From Accumulibacter sp003538495 (GTDB lineage Bacteria; Pseudomonadota; Gammaproteobacteria; Burkholderiales; Rhodocyclaceae), in the NCBI RefSeq assembly GCF_029255145.1, contig NZ_JAPUVQ010000127.1, forward strand, positions 1 to 64,000: a stretch of DNA of 64,000 bases, written 5' to 3'. The notes below the pieces were generated by a model. That model saw only the letters and a list, made by a program, of their open reading frames with translations, searched no databases and was not told the DNA's origin. Positions 44,429 to 54,153 of this stretch are shown piece after piece. Made by a program: the position numbers and the translations under genes. The first letter of the stretch is position 1. Every line of letters begins with the position of its first letter.

Positions 44429-46168
44429 ATGAATGCTTCTGCCTTCTCCAAGTACCTGCAGTCGGGCTTGCCACTGCTTTCGACGCTGCGAGAGTACCGG
44501 CTGGCGTGGCTCGGCAAGGATTCGATCGCCGGGCTTTCAGCGTGCATCGTCTCGATTCCGTCGGTGATCGCCTATGCCGAGCTGGTACACCTGCCGGCGA
44601 TCACCGGCTTGTACGCGGCACTGGCGGCGGCGATCGGCTACGCGCTGTTTTCCAGTTCACGACACGTCATCGCCGGGCCAGATGCCGCGATCGGGCTGCT
44701 CGCCGGTTCGGCGATCCTGCCGCTGTCGGGGGGTGACCCAGCGCGCATCGTCGTGCTGGCGGCGCTGCTCAGCCTCCTGTCAGGGGTCGTACTGCTGCTC
44801 GCCGCGCGCCTGAAGCTGGGCGTAATCGCCGACCTGTTGTCGCGTCCGGTGCTCATCGGCTACCTGAACGGTGCGTCACTGGTCCTGATCGCCACGCAGC
44901 TTGGCAAGATGTTCGGCATCAAGACGGAGGGGGAGGAGTTCTTCGAGCTGGTGTTGACGGTCGTCGAGAAGCTGCCACAGACGCAGGTGCCGACCTTCGC
45001 GCTCGGGGTGCTGCTGGTCGGGCTGCTGGTCGGACTGGCGCGATGGCTGCCGCGCGTCCCCGGTGCGCTGGCCGTCTGCGCGGTCGCGATCGCCGCGACC
45101 TTCGTCTTCGACCTTGGCAGCTACGGGATAGCGCTGGTCGGCAAGGTCCCGTCGGGAATACCGCAGCTGACGATTCCGTCGTTTCGCTGGGCGGATATCG
45201 CGGCTCTTGCGCCGGCCGCCGTGGCGATCGCCTTCCTGGCGTTTTCCGACGGCATTCTTTTGGCGCAGACCTTCGCCGAGAAGAATGGCTACGAGGTACG
45301 CCCGAACCGCGAACTGGTCGCTCTGGGATCGGCGAACATTCTGGCCGGGCTGTGGCAGGGGTTTCCGGTTTCGGCCAGCCAGTCACGTACCTCGATCGTC
45401 GATTCGGCCGGCGGCCGGACGCAGGTTGCGCAGCTGATCCTGGCCTTCGGCCTGCTGTTGTTCCTGTTCTTCCTCACCGGTCTGGTGGCGCTGCTGCCGA
45501 AGGTGGCGCTCGGTGCAATCCTGATCGTGACCGCCATCGGGATGCTGGAAGTGGCGTCGCTCAAGGGTTTGTACAAGATCGATCGTCTCGAGTTCGGCAT
45601 CGCGGTGGGGGTGACCGCGGCGATCCTGATTGCCGGGGTCGTGCCGGGCATCATTCTGGGCTTGCTGTTGTCGCTGATTTCGGTGCTGGTCGAGGTCTCG
45701 CGCCCCGATGACGCCGTGCTTCGCCGGCTGCGTAGCGACGGCAAGTTCCACGACTGCCTGGATGACGACGAGGCCGACAGCATACCGGGCCTGCTGGTCT
45801 ATCGGCTCTACGCGCCGCTCATCTTCGCCAATGCAAGGCATGTGATGAATCGTATCCGGACTTTGGTCGACGAAGCCGAACCGCCGGTCAAATGGCTGGT
45901 GATCGACGCCCAGGCGATTCACGACATTGACGTCACCGCCGCGCAGCGCTTTGCCGAACTGCACCGTGAACTTGCCGACGAGGGCATTGACGTCAAGATT
46001 GCCGACGCCCCGCGGCCATTCTTTGAGGAGCTGACCAAGGTCGGCCTTTCCGAGGAAATCGGCAGGCAGGATTTCTTCGTTTCGGTCAAGCAGGCTGCGG
46101 CGGCATACGATCAGTATTGCGCGGCCGAGGACAAACCGCCCGCAGCGGCCACGCCATCCGTTTCGTAA
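44429..46168 (+). CDS. SulP family anion transporter with STAS domain
   Basis: Inner-membrane carrier for sulfate, bicarbonate or another anion. The 579-aa protein from ATG 44429 (TGGAGGTC upstream) has about eleven to twelve hydrophobic helices, beginning LAWLGKDSIAGLSACIVSIPSVIAYAELV, and a cytoplasmic STAS domain from about 450 containing VIDAQAIHDIDVTAAQ. Substrate cannot be assigned, and no carbonic anhydrase or sulfate assimilation gene is adjacent. It stands alone between an IS remnant and a gene-free gap. Confidence 0.88.
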   Translation: MNASAFSKYLQSGLPLLSTLREYRLAWLGKDSIAGLSACIVSIPSVIAYAELVHLPAITGLYAALAAAIGYALFSSSRHVIAGPDAAIGLLAGSAILPLSGGDPARIVVLAALLSLLSGVVLLLAARLKLGVIADLLSRPVLIGYLNGASLVLIATQLGKMFGIKTEGEEFFELVLTVVEKLPQTQVPTFALGVLLVGLLVGLARWLPRVPGALAVCAVAIAATFVFDLGSYGIALVGKVPSGIPQLTIPSFRWADIAALAPAAVAIAFLAFSDGILLAQTFAEKNGYEVRPNRELVALGSANILAGLWQGFPVSASQSRTSIVDSAGGRTQVAQLILAFGLLLFLFFLTGLVALLPKVALGAILIVTAIGMLEVASLKGLYKIDRLEFGIAVGVTAAILIAGVVPGIILGLLLSLISVLVEVSRPDDAVLRRLRSDGKFHDCLDDDEADSIPGLLVYRLYAPLIFANARHVMNRIRTLVDEAEPPVKWLVIDAQAIHDIDVTAAQRFAELHRELADEGIDVKIADAPRPFFEELTKVGLSEEIGRQDFFVSVKQAAAAYDQYCAAEDKPPAAATPSVS

Positions 46169-46619
46169 GCGTCGACGACGCAAGGCTGTCAGTCGTCATT
46201 TCCGGGAACGCCGCGACTCCTGTTGCTTGACTCTGTCGAAGGCCGACTCACAGGCGCGCCAGAACGGTTCAAGGCCCCTCCCTGACGCACGTCACTCGCC
46301 GCCGGAACACTCGGTCGCCGCGCATTCCGTCGGGCGGCCGGTTCGGTCTGCACGCGTGGCGATCCATCTGGCAAGTTCCTGCGTGGCACGGCCCCGTGTA
46401 CCGGAACTCTATACAAGAGCCTGTGTCAGAGCACCTCATGCACATCCGCTAGGACGCTGGCAACTATCTGGAGCAGTTGATGTCCCGGAAAAAATGCTTG
46501 GCTACCCAAATTGCAAAGTGCTAGTCTTGACTTCAGGAGGCGCGGGGGCCACCTGCATAGCTCGTACCGACCAGGCCGCTTGCGTTTTGCCGCTTCTTCT
46601 TCCTACAGGAGGCACGACC
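46169..46619. other. intergenic stretch with no supported gene
   Basis: About 450 bp between sulP and the lipoprotein gene. The lipoprotein frame is open through most of it but shows no coding character. The promoter of the lipoprotein/DASS pair is presumably here, but no strong -35/-10 pair is apparent. Confidence 0.5.
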
Positions 46620-47228
46620 ATGCGTTTACCACGCGAATCATGCAAGCGCCATTTTGCGAGAAGCATCGCCTTGCTCGGCGTGCTCTTGGTGTCGGCCTGC
46701 GGCCAGACGGAGAGTCCGCCGGCGGCGACGACGACGACTGCGGTGAGCACCGTGGCACCTGGGGCGACCGACGACAGGCGACCCTTTACGGGCGACTGGA
46801 CCACCATTGGCAGCCGACAGGTCATGGACCTCGGACCGGGCCAGCAGGCAGCAGTCTTCCAGCTCAGCGGTTCGTTGCTCCTGAGCGGCGAGCAACGAAT
46901 AAATCGCGGTTTTCAAGCCCACCTCATCGGCTTCTCCGACACCACCACCGGCATGCAGGGCCGCAGTGTGTGGACTGACGAACATGGCGACAAGGTCTTC
47001 AGCGAGTTGAGTGGCGAAGGGATTGGCCCCGGCCAGTTGATCGAAGGAAAGTTCGTCGGCGGCAGCGGGCGCTACGTCGGGATAAGCGGTGAATACAGCT
47101 TCAAATGGAAGCGCCTCGGCGCTATCGAAGGCAACGAGTTGACCGGGCGGGTCGTCGGTCTGAGTGGCTGGGCGCGCCTTGGATCGCCCAGTGCGGTTGC
47201 TCCCACCACTGCAGGAGGTCCAAAATGA
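46620..47228 (+). CDS. hypothetical lipoprotein coupled to a DASS transporter
   Basis: I do not recognise the family. The 202-aa product from ATG 46620 (AGGAGG upstream) has a lipoprotein signal with lipobox LVSAC, a short Thr/Ala-rich linker and a soluble beta-rich domain of about 150 residues with many glycines (GEGIGPGQLIEGKFVGGSG). Its stop overlaps the start of the transporter gene (ATGA), so the two are made together. It may sit in the periplasm as an accessory or ligand-capturing protein, which is inference from coupling only. Confidence 0.75.
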   Translation: MRLPRESCKRHFARSIALLGVLLVSACGQTESPPAATTTTAVSTVAPGATDDRRPFTGDWTTIGSRQVMDLGPGQQAAVFQLSGSLLLSGEQRINRGFQAHLIGFSDTTTGMQGRSVWTDEHGDKVFSELSGEGIGPGQLIEGKFVGGSGRYVGISGEYSFKWKRLGAIEGNELTGRVVGLSGWARLGSPSAVAPTTAGGPK

Positions 47229-48640
47229 GTACAGCCGCTTTCGGAACGGGAAGAATCGTAAAGTTGGTGATCCTCCTGGTGGTGTTCTTCGGCCTATGGT
47301 TCACGCCGGTACCCGAGGGCCTGACCGTCGAGGCCTGGCATCTCTTTGCCGTCTTCGCGTCGGCGATAACTTCCGTCGTGCTCAATGTCTTCCCGCTATT
47401 CACGTCGTCGCTGGTGGCTTGTGCGATCGTCGTGCTCACCAACACACTGACACCGGCCAAGGCCTACGGCGCGTTCGCCAACGCCATCGTCCTCCTGGTG
47501 GTAACGGCCTTTCTGGTCTCGCAAGCGGTGGTCAAGAGTGGTCTCGGCAAGCGGATCAGTCTGCGGGTGATCACGGTGTTCGGGAAATCGACGCTCGGCC
47601 TGGCTTACAGCATCTACATCACCGACACCCTGATCGCCCCCGGCTTCCCGAGCAATACCGCGCGCGGAGGCGTGCTCTTCCCGGTCATCCTGGCCCTGGC
47701 GCAAAACAGCGGCTCGACCCCCGACGACGAGAGCAAGCGACGCCTGGGCGGCTACCTGATGTTTTGCGGCATGTCCAGCCTGGCCATTACCTCGGCGCTG
47801 TGGTTCACCGCCACGTCGGGCAACCCGGTCGGCGCGTCGCTGGCCGCCGAACAAGGGATGGCGATCAGTTTCGGGTCATGGCTGCTCGCTTCCAGTGTGC
47901 CGTGCCTGGTGGTGATCGCGATCCTGCCGCTGCTGCTCTACAAGCTCTTCCCACCCGGAATCACCAGCACCCCGGATGCACCGGAGAACGCACGCAAGGA
48001 ATTGCGTGCAATGGGCCCGATGTCGCGCCACGAATGGATTACGGCGATCACCTTCGCCGTCATGGTCACCGGCTGGATACTCGCCGCTCCGTACAAGCTG
48101 AACCTGACGGCAATTGCCCTCGCCGGTCTTGCCACGCTGATGATCACCGGCGTTCTCACGATGGATGACATGGGCAAGCAGGGCGGCACGCTGGTTACCT
48201 TCATCTGGCTGGCGGTGCTTTTCGGCATGAGCGGCCAGCTCAACGAAATGGGCTTCATGGGCTACGTCGGCGAGCGACTGGCGGTGGGACTCGAAGGTCT
48301 CGCCTGGCCGGTTGCCTACGTCGCCCTGCTGGTCATCTATGTGCTGCTCCACTTCGGTTTCGTCAGTCAGAATGCGCAGGTTCTGGCGCTGCTCGGAGTG
48401 TTTCTCGACGTTGGCGTAAAGTCGGGCGTTCCTGTCCATTTGATGGCCTTCGCGCTCCTGTTTGCCAGCAGCTACTTTTCGGTCATTACGCCACAAGGCG
48501 GTAGCCAGAACATCATCTTCGTCGCCAGCGGCTATCTCAAGCAGGGAGAACTCTATCGCCTGGGACTGGCGACGACTCTCTTCTGTACTGTGGTGTTTCT
48601 GGTCATCGGCACCCCCTGGATTCTCTGGGTCGGCGGCTAG
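47225..48640 (+). CDS. DASS/SLC13-type carboxylate transporter
   Basis: The 471-aa membrane protein has about twelve hydrophobic helices and the family patterns FPSNTARGGVLFPV and SYFSVITPQGGSQNIIF, matching the 2-oxoglutarate/malate translocator branch of the divalent anion:Na+ symporters. Likely substrates are di- or tricarboxylates. It is coupled to the upstream lipoprotein and is followed 114 bp later by the decarboxylase, the first enzyme of the downstream gene set. Confidence 0.88.
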   Translation: MSTAAFGTGRIVKLVILLVVFFGLWFTPVPEGLTVEAWHLFAVFASAITSVVLNVFPLFTSSLVACAIVVLTNTLTPAKAYGAFANAIVLLVVTAFLVSQAVVKSGLGKRISLRVITVFGKSTLGLAYSIYITDTLIAPGFPSNTARGGVLFPVILALAQNSGSTPDDESKRRLGGYLMFCGMSSLAITSALWFTATSGNPVGASLAAEQGMAISFGSWLLASSVPCLVVIAILPLLLYKLFPPGITSTPDAPENARKELRAMGPMSRHEWITAITFAVMVTGWILAAPYKLNLTAIALAGLATLMITGVLTMDDMGKQGGTLVTFIWLAVLFGMSGQLNEMGFMGYVGERLAVGLEGLAWPVAYVALLVIYVLLHFGFVSQNAQVLALLGVFLDVGVKSGVPVHLMAFALLFASSYFSVITPQGGSQNIIFVASGYLKQGELYRLGLATTLFCTVVFLVIGTPWILWVGG

Positions 48641-48754
48641 TCAGAACCAGCAGGCGATTCCCCGCCCGCGCGCTCACCGCGGGTGTCTCATTCGACCCAA
48701 GGCGCCCACCTAGCCGGCAGCAGCGATCAGCCGGCACTTCTGGAGACAAGTCAT

Positions 48755-51571
48755 ATGAGTATGGACCCCGGAACTGGCCGCAGTGCGGCCCCGCTGAGCC
48801 GCCACCGCAGTGTTTGGGAAGTTCGATCGGAAAGCTGGATCGGGCTGGTCGATCAACTGTCGCAGCTCGCCAAGTTGCCCCTTGATGACCCCAGTCGGGA
48901 AGACCGCTTGACGACGGTGCAAGCCTTGACCGAAGCCTTGCGACCGATTGAAGCCTGCTGGGCGTTTCCGGGCCGCCGCGCCTTCACCGACCTGTGTACC
49001 TTTATTGACCGCGGCGATCTTGCGCTGGCCGCGGTCGGCGCTCGCCGCATTCATCGGACGCTGGCCTCGCTGACGTACCGCCACGAAGGCACGGCGCCAA
49101 AGAATGACGCCCACCTGCCCTCGCAGATCGAGAGCGAGCAAGAGTACCGGGCGCAGCTGCGCTGCCCATATTTCGAGGTTCTGGTCGTCGACGACATGCC
49201 GGCCGATGAAGAAGAGTCGCTGCATCGGCGTGTACGCAGCGAGCGCAGAGCCGACGACGATTTCGTCTACGACGTCGTGGTCGTGCCGACCTTCGAGGAT
49301 GCACTGGTCGCCACGATGGTGAACTTCAACCTGCAGGCGGTGGTCATCCGCTACGACTTTCCCTACCGCTCGATCCATTTCGCCGAACTGACAATGCGGC
49401 GCTTTCTTGAAGGTGCCGACGTCGACGGCGAACTGCTGCCCGAATCCGAACGCGGTCCGCTGTTGGGTCGCCAGATCGCACACTTGCGCCCGGAACTGGA
49501 CCTCTATCTGGTGACCGACGTCAATGTCGAAGACGTCGCCGCGAAGGCGGGCGATACCTTCAACCGCATCTTCTTCGGCGAGGAAGACAAGCTGGAACTC
49601 GGCCACTCGCTCATGCAGGGAGTTGCCGAGCGCTATCACACGCCGTTCTTCGAAGCGCTGCGCAAGTACGCCAAACAGCCTACCGGCGTTTTCCACGCGC
49701 TGCCGCTGGCGCGTGGCAAGTCGATCATGAATTCGAACTGGATCGGCGACCTCGGCGAATTCTATGGTATGAACCTGTTCATGGCCGAGACATCAGCCAC
49801 CTCGGGTGGGCTCGATTCGCTGCTCGAGCCCACCAGCTCGCTGAAGCTAGCCCAGGAGTACGCTGCGCGCGCCTTCGGCTCGCGCCGCACCTTCCTCGTC
49901 ACCAACGGAACGTCAACCGCCAACAAGATCGTCGTCCAGGCGATCGTCCGGCCCGACGACATCGTTCTGGTCGACCGCAATTGCCACAAGTCGCACCACT
50001 ACGGGATGGTGCTCGCCGGCGCGCAGGTCACCTACCTGGAGGCCTATCCGCTGCACGAGTACTCGATGTACGGCGCGGTGCCGATCCGCCACATCAAGGA
50101 AACGCTGCTCGAGCTACGCCGCGCGGGAACGCTGAACCGCGTGCGCATGGTGCTGCTGACCAACTGCACCTTCGATGGCATCGTCTACAACGTCGAGCGG
50201 CTGATGCTCGAATGCCTGGCGATCAAGCCTGACCTGGTATTCCTGTGGGACGAGGCCTGGTTCGCGTTCGCCCGATTCCACCCAGTCTACCGCCAACGCA
50301 CGGGAATGGCAAGCGCCGCCAAGCTGACGCAGATGTTCCAGAGCGAGGAGTATGCCAAACGCTACGCGGAGTTCGCCAGCAGTTTTGACGACGCCGCCTG
50401 GGCTGACGACGAGAAGGTGCTGAACACCCGTCTGCTGCCCGACCCCGGCAAGGCTCGAGTGCGCGTCTACGCCACGCAGTCGACGCACAAGACGCTGACG
50501 TCGCTGCGCCAGGGCTCGATGATCCACGTCTGGGATCAGGACTTCAAGGACAAGACCGAGGAGGCCTTCCATGAAGCGTACATGACGCACACCTCGACTT
50601 CACCCAACTACCAGATCCTCGCCTCGCTCGACGTGGGTCGAAGGCAAGTCGAAATGGAAGGCTACGAACTGGTACAGCGCCAACTCGAACTGGCGATGAA
50701 TCTCCGCGATCACGTGGCCGCTCACCCGCTGCTCCGCCGCCACTTCCGTTTCCTGACCGTGACCGATCTGGTACCCGAGGAGTTTCGCGAGTCGCAGGTC
50801 GAATCGCTGTACAACATCGATACCGGCTGGGCGAACCTGCTGAAAGCCTGGCGCTTCGACGAGTTTGCGCTCGACCCGAGTCGCGCGACGCTGGCCATCG
50901 GTCTGACGGGAATGGATGGTGACACGATCAAGAACAAGTACCTGATGGACAAGTACGACATCCAGATCAACAAGACCTCGCGCAATACGGTGCTGTTCAT
51001 GACCAACATCGGCACCACCCGCTCGACCATCGCCTACCTGCTCGGCGTGCTGGTCAAGATCGCCGGCGACGTTGACGAGCGGGTGGCCGACATGAGCACC
51101 CCGGAACGCCGCATCCATGACAAACGAGTGCGTTCGCTCACCCTGGAGCTGCCGCCGCTGCCCAACTTCTCCTGCTTCCACCAGGCGTTCCGCGGCCGCA
51201 GCCTCGACGGGCGGACCGAGACGCGCGATGGCGACGTCCGCAGCGCTTTCTTCCTTGGCTACGAAGACGGCAACTGCGAGTACCTGACCATGGAAGAAAC
51301 GGCGCAGGCGATCAAGAACGGGCGCGAATGCGTCTCTGCGCAATTCGTCATCCCCTACCCGCCGGGATTCCCGATTCTGGTGCCGGGGCAGGTGATCAGC
51401 GCCGAAATACTGCAGTTCATGCAGGCGCTCGACGTGCGCGAGATCCATGGTTTCCGGCCCGATCTCGGTTTTCGCATCTATACCGAGGCGGCACTGGAGC
51501 AAGCCGGGCAGGCGAACGCGGTCTGGAAAGCCCAGATCAATTCAACCGCGGCGCAGGTGGAAAGCGAATGA
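48755..51571 (+). CDS. large PLP-dependent Orn/Lys/Arg-type decarboxylase
   Basis: A 938-aa fold-type I enzyme. The PLP-binding lysine is K579 in QSTHKTLTSLRQGSM, preceded by the cofactor aspartate in LWDEAWFAFARFHP. The wing-domain motif YPPGFPILVPGQ near the C-terminus matches acid-inducible arginine/lysine/ornithine decarboxylases but has Gln where most have Glu. These enzymes are about 710-755 aa; the extra 190 residues lie at the N-terminus, before and within a receiver-like wing domain (VVVPTFEDALVATMVNFNLQAVVI). Substrate is uncertain. The start is ATG 48755, with GGAG upstream. Confidence 0.88.
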   Translation: MSMDPGTGRSAAPLSRHRSVWEVRSESWIGLVDQLSQLAKLPLDDPSREDRLTTVQALTEALRPIEACWAFPGRRAFTDLCTFIDRGDLALAAVGARRIHRTLASLTYRHEGTAPKNDAHLPSQIESEQEYRAQLRCPYFEVLVVDDMPADEEESLHRRVRSERRADDDFVYDVVVVPTFEDALVATMVNFNLQAVVIRYDFPYRSIHFAELTMRRFLEGADVDGELLPESERGPLLGRQIAHLRPELDLYLVTDVNVEDVAAKAGDTFNRIFFGEEDKLELGHSLMQGVAERYHTPFFEALRKYAKQPTGVFHALPLARGKSIMNSNWIGDLGEFYGMNLFMAETSATSGGLDSLLEPTSSLKLAQEYAARAFGSRRTFLVTNGTSTANKIVVQAIVRPDDIVLVDRNCHKSHHYGMVLAGAQVTYLEAYPLHEYSMYGAVPIRHIKETLLELRRAGTLNRVRMVLLTNCTFDGIVYNVERLMLECLAIKPDLVFLWDEAWFAFARFHPVYRQRTGMASAAKLTQMFQSEEYAKRYAEFASSFDDAAWADDEKVLNTRLLPDPGKARVRVYATQSTHKTLTSLRQGSMIHVWDQDFKDKTEEAFHEAYMTHTSTSPNYQILASLDVGRRQVEMEGYELVQRQLELAMNLRDHVAAHPLLRRHFRFLTVTDLVPEEFRESQVESLYNIDTGWANLLKAWRFDEFALDPSRATLAIGLTGMDGDTIKNKYLMDKYDIQINKTSRNTVLFMTNIGTTRSTIAYLLGVLVKIAGDVDERVADMSTPERRIHDKRVRSLTLELPPLPNFSCFHQAFRGRSLDGRTETRDGDVRSAFFLGYEDGNCEYLTMEETAQAIKNGRECVSAQFVIPYPPGFPILVPGQVISAEILQFMQALDVREIHGFRPDLGFRIYTEAALEQAGQANAVWKAQINSTAAQVESE

Positions 51572-51634
51572 ATTGACCGGTGGCCGGCGCCAGCACAGCA
51601 GTCCTGTTATGACAATAACCAAGAGGAGACAGAG

Positions 51635-53092
51635 ATGACTTTCAAAGTTAAGACGATTTCCGACCTGCGGCTGATGTTCCACCGCAACGAGCGGCCGATC
51701 TATTTCATCAGCGCCACCAACTTCAATCTGCTCGGAATCGACCAGTGGGTCAATCGCTTCCGGTTCATCAGCTACATCGATTGCTTCGATGGCCGGCATC
51801 CGAACGTCTTCGTTCCGCAGGAGACGCCGCACGACGAGTTCACATCGATCGAAGACATCAATAACTACATGTTGCAGCACAAGGACGTAATCGACTTCAT
51901 CGAGCGCCGGGGTGGTAGCCCGGCAGCCACCTTCCTGATGTTCGACGAGAAAACCGAGGCGCTGGCCCAGGAACTGGGCATGGAAGTCTGGTTTCCGCCG
52001 GCCAAGCTGCGCCAGCGCTGCGACAACAAGATGGAAACGGTGCGCATCGGCAACAAGGCCGGCGTACTGTCGGTACCGAATGCGCTTGAGAAGGTGAGCA
52101 GCTTCGCCAATCTGATGGAGATTGCCGAACGCCACGGACTGGGCAAGCACCTGGTCCTGCAGTCGGCCTTCGGCGATTCCGGCCACACGACCTTCTTCAT
52201 CTCGTCGGAAGACGACTTCAACAAGCACCAGGACGACATCTGCAAAGATCCCGAAATCAAGATCATGAAGCGCATCAACTGCCGTGGGGCGACGCTCGAA
52301 GCCTGCGCCACGCAGTCGGGAACGCTGGTCGGGCCGATGCTTACCGAAGTCGTCGGCGCCAGCGAACTGACGCCCTACAAGGGCGGTTGGTGTGGCAACG
52401 AGGTTTTTCCGGGTGCCTTCTCCGAAGCCGTCCGCGCCAAGGTCCGGGAGATGACCGAGCGCTTTGGCAACCAGTTGATCGAGGAGGGTTATCGGGGTTA
52501 CTTCGACCTCGATTTCCTGATCGACCAGGAAGACGGCGAGGTCTACCTGGGCGAACTGAACCCGCGCGTCTGCGGCGCCAGTCCGATGACCAACCATGCG
52601 GCGTTCGCCTATGCCGACGCCCCGCTTTTCCTCTTCCACCTGCTGGAATTCTCCGGCGTGCCATTTGACCTCAACGTCAGGGAGATCAACGAGCGCTGGG
52701 CGCAGCCGCATTTCATCGACTCCTGGTCGCAGGTGGTGATGAAGTACACCGACAAGAACGTCGATCAGGTCACGCATGCTCCGGGCACCGGGATCTACCG
52801 CATGAGCGAAGACGGCAGCGTCAGCTTCCAGCGCTTCGACTATAACCGCCAGGCGATCGATAGCGAGCGCGAGGCCTTCTTCCTGCGCATCACCGGCTCG
52901 GGTGACTATCGTTACGAGGGGGCCGACCTGGGCATCCTGATCACGCGCGGTCGTTCGATGGACGACAACTTCAAGCTCAACCTGCGCGCCCGTGACTGGA
53001 TTCGCGGCATCAAGCAGTACTATGCCGGCAAACCGATCGTAACCACCGAGCACGAGGCAGCACCAGAGCCCGGCGCCTTCAAGATCCTTTGA
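51635..53092 (+). CDS. ATP-grasp family ligase
   Basis: The 485-aa product has an ATP-grasp core: an N-terminal pre-grasp region (to about 130), a glycine-rich SAFGDSGHTTFF loop, and the metal-binding GYFDLDFLID followed by LGELNPRVCG with E307 and N309. Such enzymes join a carboxylate to an amine, thiol or similar group through an acyl-phosphate. It is often annotated as a biotin carboxylase-like protein, but no biotin carrier is nearby. AGAGGAG precedes the ATG. Its stop overlaps the possible start of the C45-type gene. Confidence 0.85.
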   Translation: MTFKVKTISDLRLMFHRNERPIYFISATNFNLLGIDQWVNRFRFISYIDCFDGRHPNVFVPQETPHDEFTSIEDINNYMLQHKDVIDFIERRGGSPAATFLMFDEKTEALAQELGMEVWFPPAKLRQRCDNKMETVRIGNKAGVLSVPNALEKVSSFANLMEIAERHGLGKHLVLQSAFGDSGHTTFFISSEDDFNKHQDDICKDPEIKIMKRINCRGATLEACATQSGTLVGPMLTEVVGASELTPYKGGWCGNEVFPGAFSEAVRAKVREMTERFGNQLIEEGYRGYFDLDFLIDQEDGEVYLGELNPRVCGASPMTNHAAFAYADAPLFLFHLLEFSGVPFDLNVREINERWAQPHFIDSWSQVVMKYTDKNVDQVTHAPGTGIYRMSEDGSVSFQRFDYNRQAIDSEREAFFLRITGSGDYRYEGADLGILITRGRSMDDNFKLNLRARDWIRGIKQYYAGKPIVTTEHEAAPEPGAFKIL

Positions 53093-54108
53093 CCGCCGTG
53101 CCGCACGCGGACCTGCCGATCCACCAGCGCTTTACCGCGCTGGTGGAGGACGCGCCCGGCCCATCGTGGCAGGCGCTTTTCGAACGCTGCTGGCCGGGGT
53201 ACCGCGACTGGTACCTGCGCAGCGGCGTCTTCGGTCGCCCCAGTTACCTTGAAAGCCGGCGCGCCCTGCGCCAGCACATGCCCGAACTGGTGCCCGTCTG
53301 GGAGCGGCTGGTCGAGTTGGCTGGTGGTGGCGATGTCGAGGCGCGGGCGCTGTCCATGTGGTGCCCGCCGGCCTACATCGCCGGTTGCGCGCAGGCGGTG
53401 TGGATTGATCCCCTCGGTACGCAAGGCCCGGCACTGGTGCGCAACTACGATTACGCCCCGGCGTTGCTGGAAGGAAACTGGCTGGCCAGCCGCTGGTGCG
53501 GTCAGCGGGTGCTGGCCATGAGCGATTGTCTTTGGGGCGCGCTGGATGGCATGAACGAGGCGGGCCTGGCCGCCTCACTGAGTTTCGGGGGCAGAACTCA
53601 AGCCGGCCAGGGCTTCGGCATCCCCCTGGTGATGCGCTACCTGCTGGAAGTGTCGAGCACGGTCGACGACGCCTGCGCTATCCTCAAACGCGTCCCGGTG
53701 CACATGTCCTACAGCATCACCCTTCTCGACACTGAAGGACACTGGGCCACCGTGTTCGTGGGACCCGACGTGGCGACCTATGTGAGTCGCCGTCGGGCGA
53801 TCACCAACTTCCAGCACAAGGTGGATTGGCCCGAGCACGCCAAGGCGACTTCTGCCGTCGAGCGGCTGACCGAGTTGGAACATCTGGTAGATAAGACCCA
53901 TTCGTTGCCCGACGTTGCCGCAGCGCTGCTGCGGCCACCGCTGTTTCAGACCAGTTACCGACGCGGCTACGGCACGCTTTACAGTGCCGTCTACCAGCCG
54001 GCGAATCGCGTCGTCGAACTCCTTTGGCAAGACCAGCGATGGCAGCAGTCGTTGCGCGCGCCGCAGGCCGGCGAGCGCGACATCGTTTTCCCGACCGGCC
54101 CGAACTGA
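53089..54108 (+). CDS. C45-type Ntn hydrolase / acyl-CoA:6-APA acyltransferase-like protein
   Basis: A 339-aa protein related to isopenicillin N acyltransferases and beta-alanyl-dopamine hydrolase. The family mark is a cysteine that becomes N-terminal after self-cleavage; here C100 in AYIAGCAQAVWID fits, followed by LVRNYDYAP. Members make or break amide bonds between an acyl or amino-acyl group and an amine. No signal peptide is visible, so it acts in the cytoplasm. The start is uncertain: TTG 53089 overlaps the ligase stop, and GTG 53098 is also possible. Confidence 0.82.
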   Translation: MTAVPHADLPIHQRFTALVEDAPGPSWQALFERCWPGYRDWYLRSGVFGRPSYLESRRALRQHMPELVPVWERLVELAGGGDVEARALSMWCPPAYIAGCAQAVWIDPLGTQGPALVRNYDYAPALLEGNWLASRWCGQRVLAMSDCLWGALDGMNEAGLAASLSFGGRTQAGQGFGIPLVMRYLLEVSSTVDDACAILKRVPVHMSYSITLLDTEGHWATVFVGPDVATYVSRRRAITNFQHKVDWPEHAKATSAVERLTELEHLVDKTHSLPDVAAALLRPPLFQTSYRRGYGTLYSAVYQPANRVVELLWQDQRWQQSLRAPQAGERDIVFPTGPN

Positions 54109-54153
54109 AGCCGGCGGCTGACCAATTTTCCGTTTGAGAAGGAGACAGAGACG

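Noticed and set aside
46227..46619. Extended N-terminus for the lipoprotein gene
   Set aside because: The open frame extends upstream, but a signal peptide with lipobox and AGGAGG place the start at 46620.
51542..53053. 503-aa open frame on the minus strand
   Set aside because: Antisense to the ATP-grasp gene, which has clear motifs and a good ribosome-binding site.
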